Below, one piece after another: positions 1-6,280 of a stretch of DNA of 10,632 nt. Position 1 is the stretch's first letter. Each line of letters opens with the position of its first letter. This DNA comes from an uncultured Atopobiaceae bacterium. GTDB lineage: Bacteria > Actinomycetota > Coriobacteriia > Coriobacteriales > Atopobiaceae. The stretch lies in assembly GCA_900770865.1 (NCBI GenBank), contig CAAGLU010000043.1, positions 1 through 10,632 of the forward strand, in the 5' to 3' direction. The notes under the pieces are model-generated. The model saw only the letters and a list, made by a program, of their open reading frames with translations, was not told the origin of the DNA and did not search any database. The position numbers were made by a program, and so were the translations under genes.

Positions 1-1
1 C

Positions 2-25
2 TATACTGGGGAAATCCCCGAGTAG
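2..25 (+). CDS. 3' end of an upstream gene (partial)
   Basis: Only the last codons are in the window. Reading from base 2 gives YTGEIPE followed by TAG at 23-25, and the next gene's AGGAG starts three bases later, the spacing typical of packed phage genes. A competing reading from base 3 stays open to TGA at 36-38, just before the ATG at 39. The sequence does not decide between them and no function can be assigned. The same bases can fold as a short hairpin (GGGGA/TCCCC around 8-19). Confidence 0.3.
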   Translation, partial: YTGEIPE

Positions 26-38
26 ACAGGAGCCGTGA

Positions 39-116
39 ATGTCAGGAGCCGAGACCGCCATCGCGTTCGCCCTGCTGGGGCTGCTGCTCGCCGTCGCGTG
101 CGGGGTGCGGCGATGA
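39..116 (+). CDS. 25-residue putative single-span membrane micro-protein
   Basis: The frame from ATG 39 to TGA 114-116 encodes MSGAETAIAFALLGLLLAVA followed by CGVRR. Residues 6-21 form one uninterrupted hydrophobic segment and the C-terminus is basic, which fits a small membrane-anchored peptide with its positive end in the cytoplasm. AGGAG at 28-32 lies 6 nt upstream of the ATG. The stop overlaps the ATG of the next gene (ATGA at 113-116), a coupling arrangement seen elsewhere in this window. I do not recognise a family, and it is too short for homology. The ribosome-binding site, the hydrophobic stretch and the coupling are the evidence. It could simply be a leader peptide that delivers ribosomes to the downstream gene. 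Confidence 0.45.
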   Translation: MSGAETAIAFALLGLLLAVACGVRR

Positions 117-601
117 CCCCGCGGTTCGGCTCCGCGAGGGACCTCTTCGAGGCCGTGCGCGAGGCGTCCAGGGACGCGTCCGAGATACGGTCCAGGCTGT
201 CCAGGCTCGAGTCCGCATGCGGGCTGCGCGCCCAGAGGTACGACGCGCCTTCATCCCGCGGCGGCGCCTCGGACGCCATGCGCGCCGTCGACATCTACGT
301 CGACCAGGAGGAGCGGCTCCGCCGCAGGCAGGACGAGGACTACGAGCTCATAGGGCTGGCCTCGTCGGTGATCTACGGCACGTCCGAGGACGGGCGCGGC
401 GGCATCCAGGCGCTGCTCGGCCCGCGCCAGGCCGACGCCATGTGGTGGCGATTCTGCGCGGCGAGGCCCTGGCAGACCGTGGCCGACATGGTCGGTGCCA
501 GCGAGAGCTGGTGCAAGGGCGCGGTAAGGGTGGCGCTGGACACGGTCGACTCCTACGGCTGGCGCGCCGTCGCGGAGGGCGTGGGCGTGGCCGAGGGCTG
601 A
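113..601 (+). CDS. Putative HTH late-gene regulator (ArpU/DUF1492-like)
   Basis: This 162-residue protein begins with a charged, probably helical or coiled region (residues 8-35), followed by a polar linker rich in Ser, Gly and Arg (40-58). A second charged helix spans about 60-80. The C-terminal part (about 95-150) has the plan of a sigma-region-4-like helix-turn-helix: PRQADAMWWRFCAARPWQTV, then ADMVGASESWCKGAVRVALD. This plan is shared by ArpU, RinA and DUF1492 phage proteins that switch on late genes. ATG 113 overlaps the stop of the preceding micro-ORF. A GTG at 35 in the same frame is less likely because it would run through that ORF. Position supports the role: it is the last gene before the repeat array and terminator that precede the packaging operon. 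Family assignment is by pattern, not alignment. A small-terminase-like DNA-binding role is an alternative. Confidence 0.6.
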   Translation: MTPRFGSARDLFEAVREASRDASEIRSRLSRLESACGLRAQRYDAPSSRGGASDAMRAVDIYVDQEERLRRRQDEDYELIGLASSVIYGTSEDGRGGIQALLGPRQADAMWWRFCAARPWQTVADMVGASESWCKGAVRVALDTVDSYGWRAVAEGVGVAEG

Positions 602-660
602 CGGCGCGCGGCCGCACGGACCATCGTCGCCACGCAGGCAGGCCGGGGCTCCCGTATGCA

Positions 661-810
661 TCGCATGCCCGTTCGTACACGTCTCTGCCCGTTCGTACAC
701 GTCTCTGCCCGGCCGTACACGTCTCTGCCAGTTCGTACACGTTTCTGCCCGGTCGTACCCGGTCGTACCCGGTTCTGCCCGGTTTTGTCCACTGTTGTCC
801 GGTCGTGCCC
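661..810 (+). repeat. Tandem array with strict 10-bp period
   Basis: Fifteen consecutive 10-base units lie end to end. Positions 671-750 are four copies of a 20-mer: GTTCGTACACGTCTCTGCCC twice (671-690, 691-710), then copies with three (711-730) and one (731-750) substitutions. Positions 751-770 are GGTCGTACCC twice, followed by degenerate relatives GGTTCTGCCC, GGTTTTGTCC, ACTGTTGTCC and GGTCGTGCCC to 810. TCGCATGCCC at 661-670 is a degenerate unit on the left flank. A 10-bp period places every unit on nearly the same face of the helix, which suits an array of protein-binding sites. The period is not a multiple of three, so no frame gives a simple peptide repeat, and the array is read as non-coding. 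Candidate users are the upstream HTH protein, the terminase, or a replication initiator. Confidence 0.9.
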
Positions 811-819
811 GGCATTTCG

Positions 820-832
820 TGCCATAGTGGCA
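820..832 (+). promoter_or_regulatory. Palindrome TGCCA-TAG-TGGCA, possible activator-dependent late promoter
   Basis: A perfect 5-bp inverted repeat with a 3-base spacer lies just after the 10-bp array. It contains TGCCATAGT, readable as an extended -10 element (TGn plus CATAGT, four of six matches to TATAAT). There is no convincing -35 at the proper distance (about 800-805), as expected if an activator bound to the array supplied the contacts. The palindrome could equally be an operator. The promoter reading is weak and rests on position between the array and the terminator. Confidence 0.25.
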
Positions 833-848
833 GCGTCGAATTTCGCGT

Positions 849-889
849 GGCGCCCACGGGACCGGTTCCCGCGGGCGCCGCTCCTTTTT
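849..889 (+). terminator. Strong intrinsic terminator ahead of the packaging genes
   Basis: GGCGCCCACGGGA (849-861) pairs with TCCCGCGGGCGCC (867-879) in 12 of 13 positions, with one A/C mismatch and a 5-base loop (CCGGT). The stem is followed after five bases by TTTTT at 885-889. This is a textbook Rho-independent terminator on the plus strand. It would stop transcripts arriving from the regulator gene, or from a promoter in 811-840, before they reach the late genes. Late expression would then need antitermination or a promoter downstream. Confidence 0.8.
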
Positions 890-904
890 GGCGAGGGGGA
901 CACG

Positions 905-1117
905 ATGACGCTCGAGCGCATGGCGGAGATCGCGGCACGCTACGACACCGCGATGAGCTGGGCGATGGTGAGGGCGCTCCTGGAGCGCGGGGTCAGCGTC
1001 AGGCTCCCCCGCACCAGGCTCCACGCCATGGACCACGCCAGGGCCTACGAGCCCGACCCCGCCGACGTCCTCTGGTGCATGGCCAACCACGGCAGCCCGA
1101 TGGACAGGCTGCGGTGA
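905..1117 (+). CDS. 70-residue hypothetical phage protein
   Basis: GAGGGGG at 893-899 lies 5 nt before ATG 905. The frame is open further upstream to 656, but that extension would cross the terminator and the repeat array, so 905 is chosen. The N-terminal half (MTLERMAEIAARYDTAMSWA and on to about residue 30) looks like two amphipathic helices and might be a small helix-turn-helix. The C-terminal half carries a PDPADVLWCMANHGSP segment. I do not recognise the family. Its stop overlaps the GTG start of the HNH gene (GTGA at 1114-1117), so the two are probably translated together, and a helper role in packaging or HNH recruitment is plausible. That role is inference from position only. Confidence 0.6.
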   Translation: MTLERMAEIAARYDTAMSWAMVRALLERGVSVRLPRTRLHAMDHARAYEPDPADVLWCMANHGSPMDRLR

Positions 1118-1419
1118 CGGACGCGAACTCCTGCCGCGCCGCCAACGGCCACCGCAGGCGCGAGGTCGTGCGCTGGCTGAAGGCGACGGGCGACCACGTG
1201 TGCCACATATGCGGGATGCCCATCGACATGGCGTTGCGATACCCGGACCCCCTGAGCTGGTCGTGCGACGAGCTCGTCCCGGTGTCGCGCGGCGGGTCGC
1301 CGTACGACAGGGACAACGTCGCCGAGGCGCACCTCGTCTGCAACGAGCGCCGCGGCAACTCGATGCCAGCCGACTCCGTCGCGAGCCGTCGCGAGATCAG
1401 GCGGAGCCGCGCGTGGTGA
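1114..1419 (+). CDS. HNH endonuclease of the packaging module
   Basis: This 101-residue protein starts at GTG 1114, coupled by a 4-nt overlap to the preceding stop. It has the betaBetaAlpha-metal HNH layout: Cys30-x2-Cys33, the central DELVPVSRGG (52-61), Asn68 of DNVAEAHLVCNERRG, then His73, Cys76-Asn77 and Arg79-Arg80. In cos phages, HNH proteins next to terminase genes (the HK97 gp74 type) stimulate TerL cleavage at cos and are needed to package monomeric genomes. The location directly before TerS fits that role. One oddity is that the first catalytic His of the usual DHIxP motif is Glu53 here. Asp52 and the final His73 are kept, so metal binding and activity may be altered, or this may be a recognised DE-type variant of the family. 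A homing endonuclease is less likely because the gene is coupled to its neighbour and lies in the standard packaging position. Confidence 0.88.
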   Translation: MTDANSCRAANGHRRREVVRWLKATGDHVCHICGMPIDMALRYPDPLSWSCDELVPVSRGGSPYDRDNVAEAHLVCNERRGNSMPADSVASRREIRRSRAW

Positions 1420-1556
1420 CCGCCCCGCGTTTCTCCCGGAGTGCACCGCGGCTCCCGGGTGGGGGGCACCCCCTCCCCCGAGGGGCAAGGCTACCCCCGG
1501 CGCATTGAGCCTTTTTCTCAGCGGCCGCGAGCAAGTTGTGCATCGGAGGTGCAGAC
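1420..1556 (+). other. Non-coding G/C-run segment before TerS, candidate cos region
   Basis: This 137-base gap contains alternating G and C runs that form overlapping inverted repeats: GGGTG/CACCC (1457-1461/1467-1471), CCCCTC/GAGGGG (1470-1475/1480-1485) and GGGG/CCCC (1482-1485/1494-1497). A T-rich patch (CTTTTTCTC, 1511-1519) follows. In cos phages carrying HNH-TerS-TerL, the cohesive-end site usually lies at the edge of these genes and is GC-rich with local symmetry, so this is the most likely place in the window. The exact cut cannot be read from sequence. A structured terminator or leader RNA is the alternative. Confidence 0.35.
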
Positions 1557-1997
1557 GTGGCGTTCTCGAAGCCCTTCACACAGCGCGAGCGCGACTACGT
1601 CAGGGACCGATGGCCAGACGAGTCGGCCGAGGAAATCGCCTCCGACCTGCGACGCTCCGTGCGCGGGGTCTACAAGCTGATCAACGACATGCACCTCCGG
1701 GAGTCCCCGGAGCCGCCGATGCAGGGAGGGGCGGGCAGGAGCCCCCGCCGCGAGCCCTGCGGGGCCGGCGCTGCACCGGGCGGTGACGACGCCTCGAGGC
1801 TCACCGCCCTGAGGGACCTGCTCTGGGCGGACCTCCTCCAGGCGGGGCCGAAGGACGCGCCGAGGCTCTCGGAGGAGTACAGGAACGTCCTGGCCGCGAT
1901 CGCGACGCAGGAGGGAAGGGGGTCGGGAGATGGAGGGGACCGCGACGGCGGAGATGGCGACCTATCCGACATCCTCGACTTCGTACGCTCCTCCTAG
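1557..1997 (+). CDS. terS: Terminase small subunit
   Basis: The 146-residue product would recognise the packaging site and hand DNA to the large subunit. Residues 8-46 form an N-terminal helix-turn-helix (QRERDYVRDRWPDESAEEIA, then SDLRRSVRGVYKLIND). A flexible Gly/Pro/Arg linker follows (about 49-80). A predicted oligomerisation helix pair spans 80-118 (LTALRDLLWADLL and SEEYRNVLAAIATQEG), the organisation common in actinophage TerS. The C-terminal 26 residues are rich in Gly and Asp. Start choice: GGAGG at 1545-1549 lies 7 nt before GTG 1557, better than the TTG at 1536 in the same frame. The last 68 nt also encode the first residues of TerL in another frame. Family assignment rests on architecture and position directly upstream of a clear TerL. 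Confidence 0.82.
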   Translation: MAFSKPFTQRERDYVRDRWPDESAEEIASDLRRSVRGVYKLINDMHLRESPEPPMQGGAGRSPRREPCGAGAAPGGDDASRLTALRDLLWADLLQAGPKDAPRLSEEYRNVLAAIATQEGRGSGDGGDRDGGDGDLSDILDFVRSS

Positions 1998-3438
1998 GCA
2001 CAGGGTCTCCGACGGATACGAGCCATCGGGGAGCCGCGGGGCTGTCGCCGTCGCCCTCGCCGCGCGCCGCGGCCAGCCGGCGCAGGCCTGGCAGGCCGAC
2101 ATGCTCATGGACTGGGGCGCGCGCACGCCGGACGGCGCGAGGTACGCCCACCAGACGCTCGGCGCGTCGATACCGCGCCAGGCAGGCAAGTCCGACGCCG
2201 GAATCGACTGGGTCGTGTCCCGGGTCCTCTACGACCACGCCTGCGTGCTGTGGAGCGACCACAACTACTCGACCACGTGCGAGATGCTCAGGCGCTTCAG
2301 GGAGATATTCGGCTCGAGGCCGCACGACCCGACCGCGCGCAACCCAGGGTTCAACGCGTACCTCGCCGGGGTCAACTGGAAGACCGCCCAGGAGTCCATG
2401 TACTTCAGGGGCGGCGGCTCGCTGCACTTCTCCACCCGCACCAAGTCGGCGGCCCTGGGCTACAGCTTCGACATGGTAGTCATCGACGAGGCCCAGGAGT
2501 ACACCGCCGAGCAGCAGCAGGCGATCATGCCCACGACAACCTCGGGCAGCCTCCACGACCTGCAGGTGCTCTACCTCGGGACGCCGCCGAGGCCGCACGG
2601 ATACGGCACGGTGTTCCAGAAGGTGCGCTCGAAGGCGCTCGACCGGGCGCTCGGGGGCGCGTGCTGGTGGGAGTGGGGGGTCGCCGAGGTCGGGGACGTC
2701 CACGACGAGTCCCGCTGGTACTCCGCCAACCCGTCGCTGTCGGCGGGCGTCTCCGACATCGAGGCGATACGGACCGCCTGCGACCAGATGGACGAGCTCG
2801 CGTTCGCCCAGGAGTACCTGGGCTACTGGCTCCCGGGCGCATCGGCCGACCTGGCGCTCGACCCGGCGGCGTGGGACGCCTGCGAGGTGCCGGCCCATGT
2901 GGCGGAGGGCATCGACGGCATCCGGGCGCTCGGCGTGAAGTTCTCGCCAGACGGCAGGACCATAGCCGTGTCCATCGGCGTGCGGCCGCCCGAGGGCGAC
3001 CCGTACGTCGAGCTGTACGACGTCGCCGACGCGACGCTCGGGGCCTCCGCCATCGCCGACTGGGTGGTCTCGCGAAGGGGCTCGTGGTCCTGCGTGGCCA
3101 TAGACGGCCGGGACGGCGCGACGGCCCTCGGCTCGGAGCTCGTGCGCCGCGGCATGCGCGGCAGGCGCGAGGTGGTCGTGTGCACCGCCACCGACGCCCA
3201 GACCGCCGCCTCCACCCTGGTGTACCGGGTGAGGGACCACGCGGTCAGGCACATGGCGAGCCCGGCGCTCGACGCCAGCGCCAAGGGGTCGACCAGGAGG
3301 CGCATCGGGAAGGGCGGGGGCTTCGGGTTCGGGGACGGCGACGGGTGCCCGTCCGCGCCGCTCGAGAGCGCAGCGCTCGCCCTGTGGGCTGCGCTGACGA
3401 CCAGGAGGAACCCCGGAAGGAGGGCGAAGGTATGGTGA
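1930..3438 (+). CDS. terL: Terminase large subunit (ATPase and nuclease)
   Basis: This 502-residue packaging motor has an N-terminal ATPase domain with a Walker A-like loop SIPRQAGKS (residues 80-88, Lys87), Walker B MVVIDEAQEY (182-191, acidic pair D186-E187) and the coupling motif LYLGTPP (214-220). The C-terminal RNase H-like nuclease domain begins with GVKFSPDG (335-342), continues with VAIDGRDG (389-396) and ends with LESAALALW (478-486), where Glu479 could be the late acidic residue. In many TerL proteins the first strand carries an acidic residue where Lys337 sits here, so Asp341 may take part instead. ATG 1930 follows AGGGAAGGGGG (1912-1922) at 7 nt. ATG 1954 is a weaker alternative with its Shine-Dalgarno too distant. 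The start lies inside terS, and the end overlaps the portal gene by 7 nt. Length and motif order are normal for the family. Confidence 0.95.
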   Translation: MEGTATAEMATYPTSSTSYAPPRHRVSDGYEPSGSRGAVAVALAARRGQPAQAWQADMLMDWGARTPDGARYAHQTLGASIPRQAGKSDAGIDWVVSRVLYDHACVLWSDHNYSTTCEMLRRFREIFGSRPHDPTARNPGFNAYLAGVNWKTAQESMYFRGGGSLHFSTRTKSAALGYSFDMVVIDEAQEYTAEQQQAIMPTTTSGSLHDLQVLYLGTPPRPHGYGTVFQKVRSKALDRALGGACWWEWGVAEVGDVHDESRWYSANPSLSAGVSDIEAIRTACDQMDELAFAQEYLGYWLPGASADLALDPAAWDACEVPAHVAEGIDGIRALGVKFSPDGRTIAVSIGVRPPEGDPYVELYDVADATLGASAIADWVVSRRGSWSCVAIDGRDGATALGSELVRRGMRGRREVVVCTATDAQTAASTLVYRVRDHAVRHMASPALDASAKGSTRRRIGKGGGFGFGDGDGCPSAPLESAALALWAALTTRRNPGRRAKVW

Positions 3439-4874
3439 CCCAGTTCGTCGAGGACGTCTCGTCCGCACGCGGGCTCGCGCCGGAGGACCGCGCGCTGGTG
3501 CGCGACCTGACCAGGGTCTGGGAGCGCCACGTGGAGAGGAACTGGCTGCGCGAGGGCTACTACAGCATGCACAGGGCCCCGCGAGACCTGGGGATATCCG
3601 TCCCGCCGAACCTCGCGAGCCTCGAGCAGGTCATCGGGTGGCCCGCCAAGGCGGTCACCGCGCTCGCCGACCGCAGCCAGTTCGACGGGTTCGTGTGCGA
3701 CGACGAGGACGCATCGGCAACGCTCTCCGCACTCGTCTCCGGAAACGGGCTGAAGGCGTACTACCGCCGCGCGGTGCGCGACGAGCTCAAGCTGTGCTGC
3801 AGCTTCCTTGCCGTGACCGCCGGTGACACCTCGGCGGGCGAGCCGGAGTGCGTGGTCACCGCGTACCCGGCGACCTCCGCCGCCGGCATATGGGACTGGC
3901 GGCTGAAGCGCATCCGCGCGGGGCTAGTGGTGGTCGACCGCGACCCGCGCCCCGGCAGCGGCAACCCGCCGACCTGGGTCGACGTCTTCACGGACGAGAA
4001 CGTCATCCAGGTCGTCCGCACCCGCGGTGGTTGGGAGGCGAACTACGTCCCCCACTCCATGGGGCGGTGCCTGATGGAGCCGATGGCGTACGACTCGACC
4101 ATCGACAGGCCGTTCGGCCGCTCCAGGATATCGCGCGCGGTCATGAACATCACCGACGACGCGATGCGCTCCTCCGTGCGCTCCGAGGTCTCCGCGGAGT
4201 TCTTCACGAGCCCGCAGAAGTACCTCCTCGGCGCCGACAGCGAGTCGCTCGGCGGCAGGAGCAAGTGGGACGCCTACATCGGCAAGATCTTCGCCGTGGG
4301 CAAGGACGAGGACGGCGACGTCCCGAGCTTCGGGCAGCTCGCACAGGGCAGCATGCAGCCGCACATCGACTACATGAGGAGCCTCGCCGCGCGCTTCTCG
4401 GGAGAGACGAACGTGCCGATGTCAGAGCTGGGCGTCGTCTCGGACAACCCGTCATCGGCGGAGGCGATCTACGCGGCAAAGGAGCCGCTCGTGGTCGAGG
4501 CGCAGAACCTCAACGCCGACAACGGCGAGGCCCTTCGCAACGTCGCGCTCATGGCGCTCGCCATCCACGAGGGGACCGGCTTCGCCGAGCAGCGCGATCG
4601 CGGGCTCACCCTGCAGCCGCGCTTCAGGAACCCGGCGATGCCGTCCATCGTCAGCCAGGCCGACGCCATGACAAAGATGATTGCCGCACTTCCCTGGCTC
4701 GCGGACTCCGACGTCGCCCTGGAGGAGTTCGGGTTCACAGACGAGCAGATACAGCGGCTCAGGAGCGACAGGACCCGCTACCAGAGCCGTGCGCTCGTCG
4801 CGCAGGCGACGGCAGGCACGGGACTCGCCATCGCGTCCAACCCCACGGCCCCCGCGGCGGGTGACGGCGCGTGA
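3432..4874 (+). CDS. Portal protein (SPP1 gp6-like)
   Basis: The 480-residue product should form the dodecameric ring at the capsid vertex through which TerL pumps DNA and to which the neck attaches. The N-terminal region has the usual helix and early beta mix, with PPNLASLEQVIGWPAKAVTA (residues 58-77) matching the conserved start of the SPP1/Gp6-type portal family. The region around ETNVPMSELGVVSDNPSSAE (325-344), followed by AIYAAKEPLV, is the characteristic portal stretch before the long stem helices. The C-terminus ends in an Ala/Pro/Thr-rich tail typical of crown regions. GGAAGGAGGG at 3415-3424 lies 7 nt before ATG 3432, inside the end of terL. The frame is open far upstream, but that is a shadow of terL. 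The stop overlaps the next GTG (GTGA at 4871-4874). Confidence 0.93.
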   Translation: MVTQFVEDVSSARGLAPEDRALVRDLTRVWERHVERNWLREGYYSMHRAPRDLGISVPPNLASLEQVIGWPAKAVTALADRSQFDGFVCDDEDASATLSALVSGNGLKAYYRRAVRDELKLCCSFLAVTAGDTSAGEPECVVTAYPATSAAGIWDWRLKRIRAGLVVVDRDPRPGSGNPPTWVDVFTDENVIQVVRTRGGWEANYVPHSMGRCLMEPMAYDSTIDRPFGRSRISRAVMNITDDAMRSSVRSEVSAEFFTSPQKYLLGADSESLGGRSKWDAYIGKIFAVGKDEDGDVPSFGQLAQGSMQPHIDYMRSLAARFSGETNVPMSELGVVSDNPSSAEAIYAAKEPLVVEAQNLNADNGEALRNVALMALAIHEGTGFAEQRDRGLTLQPRFRNPAMPSIVSQADAMTKMIAALPWLADSDVALEEFGFTDEQIQRLRSDRTRYQSRALVAQATAGTGLAIASNPTAPAAGDGA

Positions 4875-6220
4875 TCTCCCGGGAGGATTTCGACGCATAC
4901 TCCGCATCCGTCGACAGGCTTATCGCCCGGTCAGCGGACGAGTTCTCGACGCAGATGGGCGCATGGCTCGCCCTTCCCGGAAACGAGTCCGCATCCGTCG
5001 GACAGAAGCGCGCGGCGGCGAACGAGATAATGAGCGGTGTCGTGCAGCGCTACTCCGATGCCGCGGCCACGCTCGCGGCCGAGTGGTACGACTCGACGGC
5101 GGAGGCGGCGCACGTGAAGCTTCCAAGCGCCATCACCGTGACGAGCTACTCTCCTGCCGGCGTCGACAAGGTCGCGCGGTACCAGGCTAGGTGGCTCAAG
5201 GAAGGCTCCGACGACAAGTTCGTCTCGGAATGCTGCGACTACGTCGGAGACTGCGTAAGGAAGAGCCTCAACCAGACCATACTCAGGAACTGCCAGCGCG
5301 ACAGGGGCAGTGGGGTCAGGTTCGCGAGGGTCCCCACCGGTCGCGAGACCTGCCCTTGGTGCTACATGCTCGCGTCGAGGGGCGCCGTCTACTACTCGCG
5401 CAAGAGCGCGGGCGAGCAGGCCCACTGGCACAGGAACTGTGACTGCAAGATAGTGCAGGGGTTCGAGAACGAAAGAGACGCCGAGATTGTCGAGGGGTAC
5501 GACCCCAAGGGCATGCGAGACCGCATGGGGATAATCGAGAGGGAGACAGGCCTGTCGTTCGCAGAGCCGAAGGACTCGGCGGCGCTCAAGGATGCCCTGG
5601 CAATCATGGACCCGGACTGGCTCTACTTCGGAAGGACCCCGGAGCCCGACTATTCGCTCGTCCCCCGCTCGACCTACGGGACGCTCAGGAAGAGGGCCGC
5701 GTCCTTCGACCCAGCAGACTACGACCTCTCGAACTTCATGAACGAGAAGGGCAAGGGCCAACTCGGAAACGAGTGGAGGGACGTGTTCGTTCACGACGCG
5801 CTGGCCAATGCCGGGATAAGGGTCGTGGCCAGACCGACAGCGGCAGCGCCGTCGAGTGGGGCAGACAGCGGAATCACGTCGCCCGACGTCTGGATCAACG
5901 GCGCCATGTGGGAGATAAAGAGCCCGCAGCCCCCCAAGGGGGATGTCAAGCCGGGAAACGAGTTGAACTTTATCAAGTCGCAGTTTAGGGTCGCGTGCAA
6001 CCACAACTTCAAAAACCCACTCGATGTAGAGACCGGTTCTGGCATGGGAGACATGAGAAGCAAAACCAGGGTGATCATCAGCACGAGATACAGGGACCTG
6101 GCTTCGACCCCCGACGAGGTGTCTGCCGAGATAAGGCGCTACGTCGGCAATGGCCCGAACAAGTACGCCACCGAAGCCATATGGATTGATGCATCCGGCA
6201 AGGTCCGCATCTATGGATAG
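4871..6220 (+). CDS. MuF-type minor head protein fused to a C-terminal PD-(D/E)xK-like toxin domain
   Basis: GTG 4871 overlaps the portal stop, giving 449 residues. Residues 1-200 are the minor-capsid (VG15/MuF-like) part: a helical N-terminus, then VPTGRETCPWCYMLASRG (154-171) and HWHRNCDCKIV (185-195), with the Cys161/Cys164 and His185/His187/Cys190/Cys192 pattern of the family. A linker (about 200-285) with PRST and PADYDLSNFM leads to a separate domain (about 288-449). That domain reads GKGQLGNEWRDVFVHDALAN (294-313), then AGIRVV, then PDVWINGAMWEIKSP (338-352). Asp339, Glu348-x-Lys350 and the upstream Glu301 fit the PD-(D/E)xK signature seen in CdiA C-terminal tRNases. Phage MuF proteins with variable C-terminal toxins are a known polymorphic-toxin class and may be delivered with the DNA. 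The last third of the gene drops to about 55% GC (131 of 240 bases at 5941-6180, hand count), suggesting separate acquisition. No immunity gene follows. The MuF call is firm; tRNase activity is inferred. Confidence 0.85.
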   Translation: MISREDFDAYSASVDRLIARSADEFSTQMGAWLALPGNESASVGQKRAAANEIMSGVVQRYSDAAATLAAEWYDSTAEAAHVKLPSAITVTSYSPAGVDKVARYQARWLKEGSDDKFVSECCDYVGDCVRKSLNQTILRNCQRDRGSGVRFARVPTGRETCPWCYMLASRGAVYYSRKSAGEQAHWHRNCDCKIVQGFENERDAEIVEGYDPKGMRDRMGIIERETGLSFAEPKDSAALKDALAIMDPDWLYFGRTPEPDYSLVPRSTYGTLRKRAASFDPADYDLSNFMNEKGKGQLGNEWRDVFVHDALANAGIRVVARPTAAAPSSGADSGITSPDVWINGAMWEIKSPQPPKGDVKPGNELNFIKSQFRVACNHNFKNPLDVETGSGMGDMRSKTRVIISTRYRDLASTPDEVSAEIRRYVGNGPNKYATEAIWIDASGKVRIYG

Positions 6221-6262
6221 AGGCCCCGTCCCTCCCAAATAGGTGGGTGGGAAAGAGCCTCT
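6219..6262 (+). other. Nested hairpin at the 3' end of the MuF-toxin gene
   Basis: AGAGGC (6219-6224, overlapping the stop codon) pairs with GCCTCT (6257-6262). Inside it, CCCTCCC (6230-6236) pairs with GGGTGGG (6245-6251) with one T/T mismatch and an 8-base loop. No U-tract follows, only ATTTATA, so this is at best a weak terminator. It could instead protect the mRNA 3' end, or separate the toxin message from the tRNA during processing. Confidence 0.45.
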
Positions 6263-6280
6263 GAGCCATTTATACCACAC

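Noticed and set aside
35..112. GTG 35 as the start of the HTH regulator
   Set aside because: The interval is better explained by the micro-ORF from ATG 39 with its ribosome-binding site, and ATG 113 gives the coupled ATGA junction.
671..750. CRISPR-like array
   Set aside because: The repeats are contiguous with no spacers, and the units degenerate to a 10-base period.
656..904. Upstream in-frame extension of the 905-1117 gene through the repeat region (and long minus-strand frames over the same bases)
   Set aside because: The extension would cross the intrinsic terminator. The periodic DNA simply lacks stops, and the 10/20-bp period is not a multiple of three. The ATG at 905 has its own ribosome-binding site.
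1801..3468. 555-codon minus-strand open frame opposite terL
   Set aside because: It is a shadow of high-GC coding on the plus strand. It is rich in Arg, Pro and Gly with no recognisable domain, and it lies opposite a terminase with clear motifs.
6268..6280. Promoter -10 (TTTATA/TATACC) for the tRNA
   Set aside because: It lies only a few bases before the mature tRNA 5' end with no matching -35, so it is more likely 5' leader sequence.
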